Source: Mergibacter septicus
Lineage (GTDB): Bacteria; Pseudomonadota; Gammaproteobacteria; Enterobacterales; Pasteurellaceae
Assembly: GCF_003265225.1 (NCBI RefSeq)
Contig: NZ_CP022013.1
Coordinates: 715,001 to 779,000 of the forward strand
Direction of reading: 5' to 3'
DNA length: 64,000 nt
Under the pieces are notes generated by a model that saw only the letters and a program-made list of their open reading frames with translations, had not been told where the DNA came from and ran no database searches. A program made the translations under genes and the position numbers. Below, one piece after another: positions 37,634 through 47,684 of the stretch (positions are counted from its first letter, which is position 1; each line of letters begins with the position of its first letter).

Positions 37634-39772
37634 ATGTCTCGTACTATTATGATTATCCCAATTAGTCTTGGGGTTGGTTTAACTAGTATTAGTTTAGGCT
37701 TAATCCAAGCCTTAGAACAAAAAGGGGTAAAAATAGGGTTTATAAAACCTATTTCTCAGCCATCTAACGGTGGAGAAGATGGTTTAGATCGTACTACTAC
37801 TATCCTCTATCATACTCCAACAATAGAAACAGCTAAAACCTTCACTTCTGGTTTAGCCGAAAATATGATTAGCCAAAATCAAACTGACGTATTATTAGAA
37901 AAAATTGTTGAACGTCATCAGAAATTGGCTAAAAGTAATGAAGTTGTAATTGTTGAAGGTTTAGTGCCTACTCGTAATCATTCATATGCCAATAGCATTA
38001 ACTATCAAATTGCACAAGCTCTTGATGCTGAAATCATTTTAGCAGCAACACCGGGTTTAAGTTCAGCCTCAGAATTAAAAGAACGTGTTGAGGCAGCAGC
38101 ATCTTTATTTGGCGGTAAGAGAAATCCAAATTTATTAGGTGTAATCATTAATAAATTTAATGCACCAACAGATTCTATCGGACGCATTCGTCCAGATTTA
38201 GCTGAAATTTTTGATTCCTTCCAACACGCTCATATCAGCGAAAATGAAATTATTCAACAGTTTAATCACAGCCCAATCAAATTACTTGCATGTATCCCTT
38301 GGAATGCAAATTTAATTGCAACACGAGCAATTGATATTGCAAAACATTTAGGGGCATCAATTATTAAAGAAGGCGAGATACATACTCGTCGTATCAGTGG
38401 TATTACTTTCTGTGCGAGAAGTTTACCAAATATGGTCGAACATCTACGCAGTGGTAATTTAGTTGTAACTTCTGCAGATCGCCCTGATGTAATTGTTGCA
38501 ACTGCTCTTGCGGCAATGAATGGGATAAAAATCGGTGCAATGCTACTTACTGGTGGTTATAAATTAGATAGTCATATTGCAAAATTATGTGAACAAGCAT
38601 TTGAAACAGGCTTACCTATTTTCAGAGTTGAAGGCACCACTTGGCAAACAGCGTTAAGTTTGCAAACCTTCAATCTTGAAGTCCCAGCAGACGATAGAGA
38701 ACGTATTGAAGCAATCAAAGAATATATGGCAGCACAAATCGATCAAGAAACCATTAATTCATTGGTAGCTGATAGTGCTCGTGTTCATCGTTTATCTCCA
38801 CCTGCATTCCGTTTCCAATTAACTGAGTTAGCACGTCAAGCGAAAAAACGTATCGTTTTACCTGAAGGTGATGAACCTCGTACCGTTAAAGCAGCTGTAC
38901 TTTGTGCTGAACGTGGTATTGCACAATGTGTATTATTGGCAAATCCTGCAGATGTACAACGTGTTGCTGAAGCACAAGGGATAGAATTGGGTAACGGAAT
39001 TGAAATTATTGATCCTGCTGAAGTCCGTGAAAAATACGTCGCTCGCTTAGTAGAATTACGGAAAAATAAAGGTATGACGGAAGAAAAAGCCCGTGAACAG
39101 CTAGAAGATACCGTTGTATTAGGTACAATGATGTTGGAAGCTGATGAAGTTGATGGCTTAGTATCAGGTGCAGTACATACCACCGCAAATACCATTCGCC
39201 CACCATTACAAATCATTAAAACTGCTCCGGGTAGCTCTTTAGTTTCTTCAATTTTCTTTATGCTTCTTCCTGATCAAGTTTTAGTTTATGGAGATTGTGC
39301 GATTAATCCTGATCCAACTGCAGAAGAACTCGCAGAAATTGCGATTCAATCTGCTGACTCAGCAAAAGCCTTTGGTATTGATCCTAAAGTTGCAATGATC
39401 TCTTACTCTACTGGTACTTCAGGTCAAGGTGCTGATGTTGAGAAAGTAAAAGAAGCGACCCGTTTAGCACAAGAAAAACGTCCAGATCTTATGATCGATG
39501 GGCCGTTGCAATATGATGCTGCAGTGATGGAAGATGTTGCTCGTTCAAAAGCACCTAACTCCCCTGTCGCAGGAAAAGCAACTGTTTTTGTGTTCCCAGA
39601 TTTAAATACGGGTAATACTACTTATAAAGCAGTACAACGTTCTGCGGATTTAATCTCTATTGGCCCTATGCTACAAGGTATGCGGAAACCAGTAAATGAT
39701 TTATCTCGTGGTGCGTTAGTTGATGATATTGTTTATACAATCGCATTAACTGCTATTCAAGCTACACAATAA
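37634..39772 (+). CDS. pta: Phosphate acetyltransferase, long form
   Basis: Interconverts acetyl-CoA and acetyl phosphate. ATG 37634 ([18 protein letters not shown]), with AAAAGG before it, gives 712 residues, the long class II Pta. Domains: an N-terminal P-loop-like BioD-related domain (1-230), a central DRTGG domain (about 230-360; [19 protein letters not shown]), and the C-terminal catalytic PTA_PTB domain (about 390-712; [33 protein letters not shown]). Confidence 0.97.
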   Translation: MSRTIMIIPISLGVGLTSISLGLIQALEQKGVKIGFIKPISQPSNGGEDGLDRTTTILYHTPTIETAKTFTSGLAENMISQNQTDVLLEKIVERHQKLAKSNEVVIVEGLVPTRNHSYANSINYQIAQALDAEIILAATPGLSSASELKERVEAAASLFGGKRNPNLLGVIINKFNAPTDSIGRIRPDLAEIFDSFQHAHISENEIIQQFNHSPIKLLACIPWNANLIATRAIDIAKHLGASIIKEGEIHTRRISGITFCARSLPNMVEHLRSGNLVVTSADRPDVIVATALAAMNGIKIGAMLLTGGYKLDSHIAKLCEQAFETGLPIFRVEGTTWQTALSLQTFNLEVPADDRERIEAIKEYMAAQIDQETINSLVADSARVHRLSPPAFRFQLTELARQAKKRIVLPEGDEPRTVKAAVLCAERGIAQCVLLANPADVQRVAEAQGIELGNGIEIIDPAEVREKYVARLVELRKNKGMTEEKAREQLEDTVVLGTMMLEADEVDGLVSGAVHTTANTIRPPLQIIKTAPGSSLVSSIFFMLLPDQVLVYGDCAINPDPTAEELAEIAIQSADSAKAFGIDPKVAMISYSTGTSGQGADVEKVKEATRLAQEKRPDLMIDGPLQYDAAVMEDVARSKAPNSPVAGKATVFVFPDLNTGNTTYKAVQRSADLISIGPMLQGMRKPVNDLSRGALVDDIVYTIALTAIQATQ

Positions 39773-39788
39773 ATAATAATTCAAATAC

Positions 39789-39822
39789 ATTCCCCCACTG
39801 CTACAAGGAGGGGGAATTTTTC
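39789..39822 (+). terminator. Terminator after pta
   Basis: Perfect inverted repeat attccccc/gggggaat (39789-39796 and 39810-39817) followed by T. Confidence 0.9.
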
Positions 39823-39907
39823 AGAATAATATCCCTCCCGTCCTTGAAGATTTAGCTTGCTTATAAGATAATAAGTTAATTTAATTTATACTAAGGAACA
39901 AATAGAT

Positions 39908-40249
39908 ATGAGTGATGTTGCCGTACCACTTAATTTTACTGATGCAGCAGCAAATAAAGTAAAATCCTTGCTTGAAGGGGAAGAAAATCCAAATTTAAAA
40001 CTACGTGTTTATATTACGGGTGGTGGTTGTAGTGGTTTCCAATATGGTTTTACTTTTGATGAACAAGTCAATGAAGGCGATATAACAATAGAAAAAACAG
40101 GTGTAATGCTAGTTGTCGATCCAATGAGCTTACAATATTTAATCGGAGGAACGGTAGATTATACAGAAGGTCTCACTGGTTCTCGTTTTATTGTTGATAA
40201 TCCAAATGCGACAACAACGTGTGGATGTGGTTCTTCATTTAGCATTTAA
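39908..40249 (+). CDS. erpA: Iron-sulfur cluster insertion protein ErpA
   Basis: An A-type carrier that delivers [4Fe-4S] clusters to targets including IspG/IspH of the isoprenoid pathway. The 113 residues contain the three cluster cysteines in [11 protein letters not shown] and in the C-terminal CGCGSSFSI, and [25 protein letters not shown]. The length and the short N-terminal extension ([10 protein letters not shown]) distinguish it from IscA. It is a single-gene unit with its own terminator. Confidence 0.95.
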   Translation: MSDVAVPLNFTDAAANKVKSLLEGEENPNLKLRVYITGGGCSGFQYGFTFDEQVNEGDITIEKTGVMLVVDPMSLQYLIGGTVDYTEGLTGSRFIVDNPNATTTCGCGSSFSI

Positions 40250-40252
40250 TCA

Positions 40253-40275
40253 TTAGCCCGCTTAGCGGGCTTTCT
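40253..40275 (+). terminator. Terminator after erpA
   Basis: agcccgc/gcgggct inverted repeat with a short loop and T-containing flank, directly after the erpA stop. Confidence 0.8.
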
Positions 40276-40299
40276 AATAACTTTAAAGGTGTAGTAAAA

Positions 40300-40680
40300 A
40301 TGGAATATCAATTTTTAAGTGATCGATATGCTAAAGTAAATGTGAAATGCTCAATGGAACACCAAGCTATTGCTCATTGGATCAATACAGAAATTCACGG
40401 CGATTTAACTAAATTAAAGCAAGTCATTGACCTTATTCAACAATCTAAAATTCATCATACAAAAGAATACCAATTTTTAGGGCGAGAATACTCTCTTTTT
40501 CTATCTCAAATGGAAGTGATAGTAAAAGCTAATGGGTTAATGGAAGATGAAAATCTTGATGAAATAAATGAAATGCTAGATGAAGGCTTGCATCTTTATG
40601 ATGAAGAAAGTTTTGCAATTTGTGGTCTAGACGATTTTTATCATTTTATCTTAGCTTATCAACAATTTTTACAAGCATAA
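40300..40680 (+). CDS. yacL: YacL family (UPF0231) protein
   Basis: An acidic cytoplasmic protein of 126 residues and unknown function. The family signature is visible: MEYQFLSDRYAKVNVKCSMEH at the start, then AIAHWINTEI, the KEYQFLGREYSLFLSQMEV block and a C-terminal ICGLDDFYHFILAYQQFL. Length equals E. coli YacL (120). It stands 50 bases after erpA but beyond that gene's terminator. Confidence 0.88.
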   Translation: MEYQFLSDRYAKVNVKCSMEHQAIAHWINTEIHGDLTKLKQVIDLIQQSKIHHTKEYQFLGREYSLFLSQMEVIVKANGLMEDENLDEINEMLDEGLHLYDEESFAICGLDDFYHFILAYQQFLQA

Positions 40681-40695
40681 CTTAGCAATACTTTT

Positions 40696-40708
40696 GTGAC
40701 AATGTCAC
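40696..40708. promoter_or_regulatory. matS: matS site (MatP-binding sequence)
   Basis: GTGACAATGTCAC is a perfect match to the palindromic matS consensus GTGACRNYGTCAC. It lies between yacL and sdaA, 4.3 kb from matP. Such a match is expected by chance far less than once in 64 kb. matS sites mark the Ter macrodomain in E. coli, where they occur about every 35 kb. Confidence 0.85.
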
Positions 40709-40857
40709 TTAACTATCCTTTAATTAAGTTATTCTCTGATAGACTATCTATCTTCTCTAATTTACGCTTAAAATTCTCTTTGATTTACTGATATTTAACT
40801 ATGCAATATGGTAATATTAGCTCGCCAAAATAAATAGAAATAAAAATATAGGTATGT

Positions 40858-42222
40858 ATGATTAGTGTATTTGATTTATTCAAAATAGGGATTGGTCCTT
40901 CTAGTTCTCACACTGTAGGTCCAATGAAAGCAGGGAAAGCATTTATTGATCACTTAAAACAAACAAATCAATTACCGCTTGTCGATCGGTTACAAGTTGA
41001 AGTCTTCGGCTCCCTTGCAATGACAGGAAAAGGACATAGCACTGATATTGCCGTCATAATGGGATTAGCAGGTTATCTTCCCCATAATGTAGAAATTGAT
41101 TTTATACCTCAATTTGTTGAACAGGTAAGAAATAGCGGACGTTTACCGTTATTACAAGGAGAATATGAAGTTGAATTCGTTATTGAACGAGATTTAATTT
41201 TTCAGTATCGGTTTTTACCTCGACACGATAATGCAATGATTATCCACGCATATAGTGCAGATGAGATAATTTATAGCCAAACCTACTACTCTATTGGTGG
41301 TGGTTTTATTGTTGATGAAGATCATTTTGATCAAACTGTTGAAGAAAAAGTACGCGTCCCTTTTCCATATCAAAATGCGGCAGATATTATTTCTCATTGC
41401 CATAATAGTGGCTTACCTATTTCAGGTATTATGCGACAAAATGAGTTAGCCCTACACTCAGCAGATGAATTAAGCCAACATTTAAGTTCGATCTGGGAAA
41501 CAATGCATAATTGTATTAAACGGGGTTTATCCACAGAAGGCTTATTACCGGGACCATTAAAGGTACAACGCCGAGCGACCGCTTTGCGGCGAGTACTAGA
41601 AGCAAATAACAATCTCTCTAATGATCCAATGAAAGTTATCGATTGGGTAAATATGTTTGCTTTAGCTGTCAGTGAAGAGAATGCCGCAGGTTCAAGGGTA
41701 GTTACCTCGCCAACTAATGGTGCTTGTGGCATTGTTCCAGCCGTTTTAGCCTATTATGATAAATTTGTTACCCCTTTAACTGATGAAATGAGAGACTGTT
41801 ATTTTCTAGCCTGTGGTGCAATAGGTTCTTTATATAAGATGAATGCTTCTATCTCAGGGGCTGAAGTTGGTTGTCAGGGAGAAGTAGGGGTAGCGTGTTC
41901 TATGGCAGCAGCAGGACTTACTGAGATTCTTGGTGGTTCACCCGAACAAGTCTGTATGGCAGCCGAAATTGCGATGGAACATAACCTTGGTTTAACCTGC
42001 GACCCAGTCAGTGGACAAGTTCAAGTCCCATGTATTGAACGTAATGCGATTGCATCAGTCAAAGCAATTAACGCAGCTAGAATGGCGTTACAACGTACAA
42101 CAGCACCCCGAGTCACATTAGATAAAGTGATTGAAACAATGTACGAAACAGGAAAAGATATGAATGCTAAATATCGAGAAACTTCACAAGGTGGTTTAGC
42201 CATTAAAGTCATTTGTGATTAA
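40858..42222 (+). CDS. sdaA: L-serine dehydratase (single-chain, iron-sulfur)
   Basis: Deaminates L-serine to pyruvate and ammonia using an oxygen-labile [4Fe-4S] cluster. The 454 residues match the E. coli SdaA/SdaB fused alpha-beta type: N-terminal FKIGIGPSSSHTVGPMKAG, a middle beta domain, and cluster cysteines in ACGAIG, VGCQGEVGVACSM and LTCDPVSGQVQVPCIERN. A matS site lies 150 bases upstream. No serine transporter gene (sdaC) is adjacent. Confidence 0.97.
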   Translation: MISVFDLFKIGIGPSSSHTVGPMKAGKAFIDHLKQTNQLPLVDRLQVEVFGSLAMTGKGHSTDIAVIMGLAGYLPHNVEIDFIPQFVEQVRNSGRLPLLQGEYEVEFVIERDLIFQYRFLPRHDNAMIIHAYSADEIIYSQTYYSIGGGFIVDEDHFDQTVEEKVRVPFPYQNAADIISHCHNSGLPISGIMRQNELALHSADELSQHLSSIWETMHNCIKRGLSTEGLLPGPLKVQRRATALRRVLEANNNLSNDPMKVIDWVNMFALAVSEENAAGSRVVTSPTNGACGIVPAVLAYYDKFVTPLTDEMRDCYFLACGAIGSLYKMNASISGAEVGCQGEVGVACSMAAAGLTEILGGSPEQVCMAAEIAMEHNLGLTCDPVSGQVQVPCIERNAIASVKAINAARMALQRTTAPRVTLDKVIETMYETGKDMNAKYRETSQGGLAIKVICD

Positions 42223-42240
42223 TTTATTATTCAATAAAAT

Positions 42241-42269
42241 TAAAGCAGGTTATCTAACCTGCTTTTTTA
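42241..42269. terminator. Terminator between sdaA and fabA
   Basis: aaagcaggtta/taacctgcttt inverted repeat with six T, placed right after sdaA and before the convergent fabA. Confidence 0.9.
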
Positions 42270-42308
42270 TAAACTCTAAATTAGATGTGATAAAAAGAAT
42301 ATTCCTTT

Positions 42309-42869
42309 TTAAAAAGCTGAAGTATCTTGGAAAAGTCCTACTTTTAAATCTGTAGCGGTATAAATCACTTTACCATCGACTTCAACTTCTCCATCAGCAA
42401 CACCCATCACTAATTTACGATTAATCACACGTTTCGTATGAATACGATAGACCACTTTTTTGGCTGTTGGTAAAATTTGCCCTGTAAATTTTACTTCTCC
42501 AACACCTAAAGCACGCCCTTTTCCTTTACCACCGATCCAACCGAGATAGAATCCTACTAATTGCCACATCGCATCAAGCCCTAAACAACCCGGCATAACA
42601 GGATCGCCAATAAAATGACAATCAAAAAAGAATAAATCTGGTCGAATATCCAATTCTGCTTCAATATATCCTTTACCAAATAATCCTTTTTCTTCATTCA
42701 TTTCAATAATACGATCCATCATTAACATTGTTGGCGCAGGTAATTGTGGACCATCAGCTCCAAATAACTCACCTCGAGATGAAGCTAATAACTCTTGATA
42801 AGAATAAGAAGGTTTTTTATAACTTGTTTGTACAGCTTCTTCTGTATTGAGTGTTTCAGTGTGTTGCAT
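42309..42869 (-). CDS. fabA: 3-hydroxydecanoyl-ACP dehydratase/isomerase
   Basis: Introduces the double bond in anaerobic unsaturated fatty acid synthesis. The 186 residues carry the catalytic histidine and aspartate regions [23 protein letters not shown] (key residues His in DCHF, Asp in GLDAMW) and [13 protein letters not shown]. The N-terminal 15 residues are longer than in E. coli FabA (172). It follows ycbZ on the minus strand, as in enterobacteria. Confidence 0.97.
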   Translation of the reverse strand: MQHTETLNTEEAVQTSYKKPSYSYQELLASSRGELFGADGPQLPAPTMLMMDRIIEMNEEKGLFGKGYIEAELDIRPDLFFFDCHFIGDPVMPGCLGLDAMWQLVGFYLGWIGGKGKGRALGVGEVKFTGQILPTAKKVVYRIHTKRVINRKLVMGVADGEVEVDGKVIYTATDLKVGLFQDTSAF

Positions 42870-42955
42870 TCGTAATCCTCTAAAATAAAAAATAAACCCT
42901 AAATATAGGAATTATGACGATTTTTCAATTCTAGCAAACTCTTAAATAAAAGAAA

Positions 42956-42977
42956 ATAGCTAACACTTGTTAGCTAT
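42956..42977 (-). terminator. Terminator after ycbZ
   Basis: atagctaac/gttagctat with a 4-base loop; on the minus strand it is followed by a T-rich stretch. It separates ycbZ from fabA. Confidence 0.8.
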
Positions 42978-42989
42978 ATATCAATTTAG

Positions 42990-44840
42990 TTAATTATTTT
43001 TTGCTATTTTTTCTTCTGTTTTTTCTTTATATAATCGTTGAAAATAACGATATACGCGAAAAGGAACAGATGTAAGCCAATTTTTATATTTTATGCGATG
43101 TAAACTGCTATTTTGTTCAATTCGATTTGAGATTAATTCAATTAATGATGACTCTTTTTGACGGTTATGTTGATTCTCCTCTGTATCTAAAAGTTCTCGT
43201 TTAAATAGGATTTTTATCACTTGTTCAACATTTTCAACTGCCCAGATATGAAATTGTTGCTGTTCTAGTGCAACCAATACCTCTGGTGATAAACTCAATT
43301 GTGAAATGACTACCGCAGGAATGATAACACCTTGTTTCCCAGTTAATCCTCTCTGTTGGCAAATTGAGAAAAAGCCTTCTATCTTTTGGTTTACACCACC
43401 AACACTATGAACTAAACCAAATTGATCGATGCTTCCTGTTAATGCAATGTTTTGCGGTAAAGGTAACTCAGCTAAAGCACTGCATAAGACGCAAAATGCC
43501 GCTAAAGATGCACTATCTCCGTCAATTTCAGTATAGGACTGTTCAAAAACTAATGACGCAGAAAAAGGAAGTTGAGATTGTAATTCCAATAAATTAGCAA
43601 GGCACGCTTCTGCAATCATCATACCTTTTGCATGTAAATTACCCGCTAATTCATTTTTTCGTTCAATATCTAATAATTCGCCTTCACCAAAACGTACCAC
43701 ACAACTTATCCGACAAGGTTCCCCGAAACTGAATGGTAAACCATCATACTCTACAACAGATAAACCATTGATTTGCCCAATCTCTTCACCATCAGTAGCA
43801 ATATAAACTTGTTCATTTAAAATTTCAGCATAAACCCGTTGTTGTAATAAATTCCGTTGAGCAACTTTTGCTTGCCACCAATTATCTATATCTTCTACCT
43901 CAATTTGAGAAGAAATAGCACTTAAATGGGATATTTGCCGTAACTGATCTGATAATGAAACTGGTAGTGGTAATAAATAGCGATCTTCACTTTCTCGAAT
44001 ACTTAACTGGTATAAACGGTTAATTGCCTGATCGCTAATTGTCGGTTGTATAGTATCAACAGCAACAGGTAAATTTTTAACTAAACTACGAATATAGTTC
44101 ACCCATTTTTCAGTAATCAACTTTTGTTCTTCTGAAAACATAAGGTATTGGTCAAGTTCAGCATAGTCAGCAAAAGAATACAGGTGTGGAGAAAGTGTAT
44201 TTAATAATCCTAATTCTTCTCTATCACCAATTAAGATAACTTTAAGATCGAGATTATAACCGGGAATTTGACAAGGTAATGGTTTAAAAGGATTGCAACT
44301 CACCCATTCAAAACGTTGAGTAAGTAATATTTTTTCTAAACGTTGCCATAACGCTGGATTTTCTAAAAATGGTGCTACTGGTAAGATTAAGATACCACCA
44401 TTAGTTTGATGAACTAAACCTGCTTGTAACTGCAATTCCACTGAAACAGGCGGTTGTAGTACATATCCAAACAGCAGATTTTCATCAAATACCATCGTAC
44501 TTTTTACTTGATAATGAGCAATAAAATTATCTTGTTTAGATTTAGCGGTTTCAAGCGTAATTCTATATTCCCCTGAAGCATGATGACTCACTCGATAATG
44601 AACACCAGTCAACTGCTCTGTTTCAGTAAAATAAGCCAAAAGATACTTTTCAATATTTTGAAAAGTTGTAATATGATTTTCTCCTTTTAAGATTAATAAT
44701 TTAGATACAGGATCTGTAACAAAATTTTGTAACGCTTTTTCAGCTCTAGGTTGTAAGTCAAAATAAGAAACAGATTGATACTCTACGGGAATAGTTAACT
44801 GAGGTTCAAGATTTTCTCGACTTAAACGAAATAAATTCAC
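42990..44840 (-). CDS. ycbZ: Lon-related putative protease YcbZ (LonH type)
   Basis: A cytoplasmic protein of 616 residues with a Lon-type C-terminal protease domain and an N-terminal half that keeps only degenerate AAA-like segments. The Ser-Lys dyad is visible: Ser in EIDGDSASLAAFCVLCSAL and Lys in VGGVNQKIEGFFSICQ. An AAA-domain remnant is seen in GGILILPVAPFLENPALWQRLE. It lies between fabA and matP, the same order as in E. coli. Substrates are unknown. Confidence 0.92.
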   Translation of the reverse strand: MNLFRLSRENLEPQLTIPVEYQSVSYFDLQPRAEKALQNFVTDPVSKLLILKGENHITTFQNIEKYLLAYFTETEQLTGVHYRVSHHASGEYRITLETAKSKQDNFIAHYQVKSTMVFDENLLFGYVLQPPVSVELQLQAGLVHQTNGGILILPVAPFLENPALWQRLEKILLTQRFEWVSCNPFKPLPCQIPGYNLDLKVILIGDREELGLLNTLSPHLYSFADYAELDQYLMFSEEQKLITEKWVNYIRSLVKNLPVAVDTIQPTISDQAINRLYQLSIRESEDRYLLPLPVSLSDQLRQISHLSAISSQIEVEDIDNWWQAKVAQRNLLQQRVYAEILNEQVYIATDGEEIGQINGLSVVEYDGLPFSFGEPCRISCVVRFGEGELLDIERKNELAGNLHAKGMMIAEACLANLLELQSQLPFSASLVFEQSYTEIDGDSASLAAFCVLCSALAELPLPQNIALTGSIDQFGLVHSVGGVNQKIEGFFSICQQRGLTGKQGVIIPAVVISQLSLSPEVLVALEQQQFHIWAVENVEQVIKILFKRELLDTEENQHNRQKESSLIELISNRIEQNSSLHRIKYKNWLTSVPFRVYRYFQRLYKEKTEEKIAKNN

Positions 44841-45013
44841 ATTTTTCTCACTTTTAAATAGCTGTTTAAATTTACTGGGTTAAGCGGATATTATACACAA
44901 GATAAGTCCAAAACGACTAAATAAAGCTTGTAAATTTAGCTTCTCTATTCTACACTTTTAGTTACACTGTAACTCTAAATACTAATAATTTTACTATCAA
45001 ACAGGCATTTATA

Positions 45014-45472
45014 ATGAAATATCAAAAATTAGATAATCAAGAATCACATTGGAAATGGCTTTATTTAACAAGAAAAGCACGTGAAGGAGAAAACATCACT
45101 GCCTATCAAGAAAAAAGTCGTGCCGTTGCAGAGACGGAAAGATTAATAGAATTACTTCACCAACCTGAAGCAATTAATCAATGGATAGCCAATTATCTAT
45201 CGCCAGAATTAATTGTTAAACTTGATCAAGCAATCAGAGCAAAAAGAAAACGCTTTTATAATGCTGAAAAAAAACATACGAAAAAAAAATCAATCGATTT
45301 AGACTACAAAGTCTGGCTTCGTCTTTCACGTTATTCAAAAAAAATGAAAATGACTTTATCCGAAACAATTATGTATATGATTGATGAAAGAGAAACAAAA
45401 GCTCGCTATGCTGATCAAGTATCCATCATGCGAGCAAGTTTAAAAGAGTTGTTAGAACAGGAGAAAAAATAG
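45014..45472 (+). CDS. matP: Macrodomain Ter protein MatP
   Basis: Binds matS sites, condenses the terminus region and tethers it to the divisome through ZapB. The 152 residues have the four-helix N-terminal part (HWKWLYLTRKAREGENITAY near 12-31), the ribbon-helix-helix DNA-binding segment (VWLRLSRYSKKMKMTLSETIMYMID near 97-121) and a C-terminal helix that forms the tetramer coiled coil. Divergent from ycbZ as in E. coli. A perfect matS lies 4.3 kb away in this window. Confidence 0.96.
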   Translation: MKYQKLDNQESHWKWLYLTRKAREGENITAYQEKSRAVAETERLIELLHQPEAINQWIANYLSPELIVKLDQAIRAKRKRFYNAEKKHTKKKSIDLDYKVWLRLSRYSKKMKMTLSETIMYMIDERETKARYADQVSIMRASLKELLEQEKK

Positions 45473-45480
45473 TCTTCCTA

Positions 45481-46113
45481 TTAAAGCATGAAATAACCAT
45501 AGGCAGTATAAATTAAATACCCACCAAAACAGCTAAAAACAATACCAGCAAAACGATCTAACCACAGGCTATAAGTAGCATAAAGATGTTTTGCGATTTT
45601 GTGGGAAAATAAAATCGCAACTAAATAAAAATAGAGAAAGGTTTCGACAATAATAAGGAAAAAAACAATAAGAATTTGTTCGATACCATTTAAGCCAGAT
45701 AAATATAAAGACATAACGCTACTAAAATAAATAACGACTTTTGCATTAGATAAATTTACCATTAATCCTTTTATAATTTCGTGCCACCAACTAGTTTGAC
45801 GATTAATTTCAACCTCTGTTAATGCACTAAAAACTACTTTCTGTTTTGAACGCAACATTTTGCTTCCAATATAAGTTAAATAACTTCCACCTAATAAGAC
45901 AATAATACCGTGTAATTCTGGATTATTATGTAGAAGAATCGCTAAGCCTAAAATTGCGGAAGCCGCCCAAAAACATACTCCAATTGTAATCCCTACCACA
46001 GCACAAATAGCATTACGCCGACTACTACCTGTTGATGTTTTAGTGATATAAAAAAAATCAGGTCCCGGTGTCATTAAACCAATTAAATGTACAAATAAAA
46101 TATTCCACAACAT
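45481..46113 (-). CDS. LysE/RhtB-family amino-acid exporter
   Basis: A 210-residue inner-membrane protein with six hydrophobic segments and the family N-terminus HLIGLMTPGPDFFYITKTST followed by RRNAICAVVGITIGVCFW. Members export amino acids such as threonine, homoserine or lysine; the substrate cannot be read from sequence. It is the last gene in the minus-strand run from licD, 19 bases after pgpA, and meets matP with 8 bases between stops. Confidence 0.87.
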   Translation of the reverse strand: MLWNILFVHLIGLMTPGPDFFYITKTSTGSSRRNAICAVVGITIGVCFWAASAILGLAILLHNNPELHGIIVLLGGSYLTYIGSKMLRSKQKVVFSALTEVEINRQTSWWHEIIKGLMVNLSNAKVVIYFSSVMSLYLSGLNGIEQILIVFFLIIVETFLYFYLVAILFSHKIAKHLYATYSLWLDRFAGIVFSCFGGYLIYTAYGYFML

Positions 46114-46132
46114 CTTATTCCTCTATGCTTTA

Positions 46133-46630
46133 CTAAAATAACCACTGTAATAATAATAAGCCTAAAATTGTATAAATTGCAGCTAGAAGATCATCAAACA
46201 TAATACCAAAACCATTATCTAATTTATGATCAAAATAACGAATAGGTTTAGGTTTGATAATATCGAAGAAACGAAAAAGAAGAAAAGCAAAACTCACCCA
46301 CACTAAATTAATGGTTGGAATTGTAGTTAATACCAGCCAAACAGCCACAATTTCATCCCATACAATCGCACCGTGATCGTGAACTTGCATATCATCAGAG
46401 GTTTTTTGACAAAGATAGCAACCTAAAGCAAAAGAAAAAAGGATAAATAATAAAAAGAAAGGAATAGAAAATAATTTTAATAATATTACACCAGTAACTA
46501 GTCCTACTAAAGAACCCCAAGTCCCCGGTGCAACTTTTATTAATCCTGAACCAAAGCCAACCGCTAAAAAATGAATAGGATTACTTAATTTTATACGTTC
46601 TAATGCAAGTTGATATTGTTGATCTGCCAT
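46133..46630 (-). CDS. pgpA: Phosphatidylglycerophosphatase A
   Basis: Removes the phosphate from phosphatidylglycerophosphate to give phosphatidylglycerol at the inner membrane. The start at 46630 (MADQQYQLALERIKL) gives 165 residues, the family length; a longer frame back to 46735 would overlap thiL. Signatures FGSGLIKVAPGTWGSL and the DHGAIVWDEIVAVWL metal motif are intact, with three hydrophobic helices. It begins 7 bases after thiL ends, the usual thiL-pgpA pair. Confidence 0.95.
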   Translation of the reverse strand: MADQQYQLALERIKLSNPIHFLAVGFGSGLIKVAPGTWGSLVGLVTGVILLKLFSIPFFLLFILFSFALGCYLCQKTSDDMQVHDHGAIVWDEIVAVWLVLTTIPTINLVWVSFAFLLFRFFDIIKPKPIRYFDHKLDNGFGIMFDDLLAAIYTILGLLLLQWLF

Positions 46631-46637
46631 AGATATT

Positions 46638-47663
46638 CTAACCTTTAAAATGATCGAACCCCTGTAAGTTTGGAAACTCAACGAGTTGACCTTTACGTTC
46701 AAAAAATAACTGACTACCTTGGATAATCTGTCCAATCTTAGTATAAGGTTGTTGTAAATTATTTAGCACCCTTTCTACTTCAGTGCAATTTTCTTCACTT
46801 ACCGTAAAACATAATTCATAATCTTCACCACCACTAATCGCACTGATTTCAGCTTGCTGTTTTCCTAACTGACGCAATAATGGGGCAGATAAAGGTAAAT
46901 TTTCAAGCGCAATAACTGCACCACATTGACTACGGTTTAAAATATGCCCTAAATCAGAAATTAACCCATCAGAAAGATCAATAGCAGCATTAGCAATGCC
47001 CGCTAAAGCCGTACCAATTAATACCCTAGGCGTTGGTCTTAAATGTCGTTCAATAAGATATTTTTGATCTTTATTCCAATTTTGAATATTGCTATTTGTA
47101 TTTTGTTCTAACAATAACTGACATCCCGCTGCACTATCTCCTAAATAGCCTGAAACATAAATCCAGTCTCCAACCTTAGCAGTATGCCGATACAAAATTT
47201 TATTTTCAGTTAATATACCGTGAGCAGTTAAGGTAAGCGAAAGTTTTCCTCGAGTGGTATCACCACCGATTAAATTAACATTATATTGATTGAGAATAGA
47301 AAATAAGCTTTCACTAAAACGAGATAACCAACTATGTTCAACACTAGGTAAAGTTAAAGCTAATGAAATCCAAGCAGGTTCTGCTCCCATTGCTGCTAAA
47401 TCACTTAAATTAACTGCAACTGCTTTATAAGCTAAATCGGCAGGATCAATTGAAGGCAAAAAATGCGTATCTTCAACCAAAGTGTCTGTTGTCATTGCTA
47501 AATATTGATTTGATTTTAAACAAGTTACAGCACAATCATCGCCAATTGCTAATTTAACATCTTGGCGTAAACTACCGTTTAAGCTATTAGTATTTTCCCG
47601 ATTAAAATAGTAACGAATTAAATCAAACTCTCCGTTATGTTGATTTTGTCTATCTTGCAACAT
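46638..47663 (-). CDS. thiL: Thiamine-monophosphate kinase
   Basis: Phosphorylates thiamine monophosphate to the active diphosphate. The ATG at 47663 gives 341 residues; a GTG two codons earlier is possible. Motifs: AIGDDCAV near residue 45, TTDTLVEDTHFL, AVNLSDLAAMGAEPAWISLALTLP, GGDTTRG and AAIDLSDGLISDLGHIL, and GGEDYELCFTV. It starts 21 bases after licC stops, so the phosphocholine operon appears to run into thiL-pgpA. Confidence 0.96.
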   Translation of the reverse strand: MLQDRQNQHNGEFDLIRYYFNRENTNSLNGSLRQDVKLAIGDDCAVTCLKSNQYLAMTTDTLVEDTHFLPSIDPADLAYKAVAVNLSDLAAMGAEPAWISLALTLPSVEHSWLSRFSESLFSILNQYNVNLIGGDTTRGKLSLTLTAHGILTENKILYRHTAKVGDWIYVSGYLGDSAAGCQLLLEQNTNSNIQNWNKDQKYLIERHLRPTPRVLIGTALAGIANAAIDLSDGLISDLGHILNRSQCGAVIALENLPLSAPLLRQLGKQQAEISAISGGEDYELCFTVSEENCTEVERVLNNLQQPYTKIGQIIQGSQLFFERKGQLVEFPNLQGFDHFKG

Positions 47664-47684
47664 TCTCACTTTGTTCCTTAAAAA

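Noticed and set aside
38836-39216. A 126-codon frame antisense to pta, and other frames of 60-140 codons opposite ispA, sohB, moeA, sdaA and the NhaC-type gene
   Set aside because: Each is wholly inside a well-supported gene, has no ribosome binding site, and shows no family motif; they are antisense shadows.
40696-40708. CRP site upstream of sdaA
   Set aside because: The half-sites are separated by one base too few for CRP, while the 13 bases fit matS exactly.
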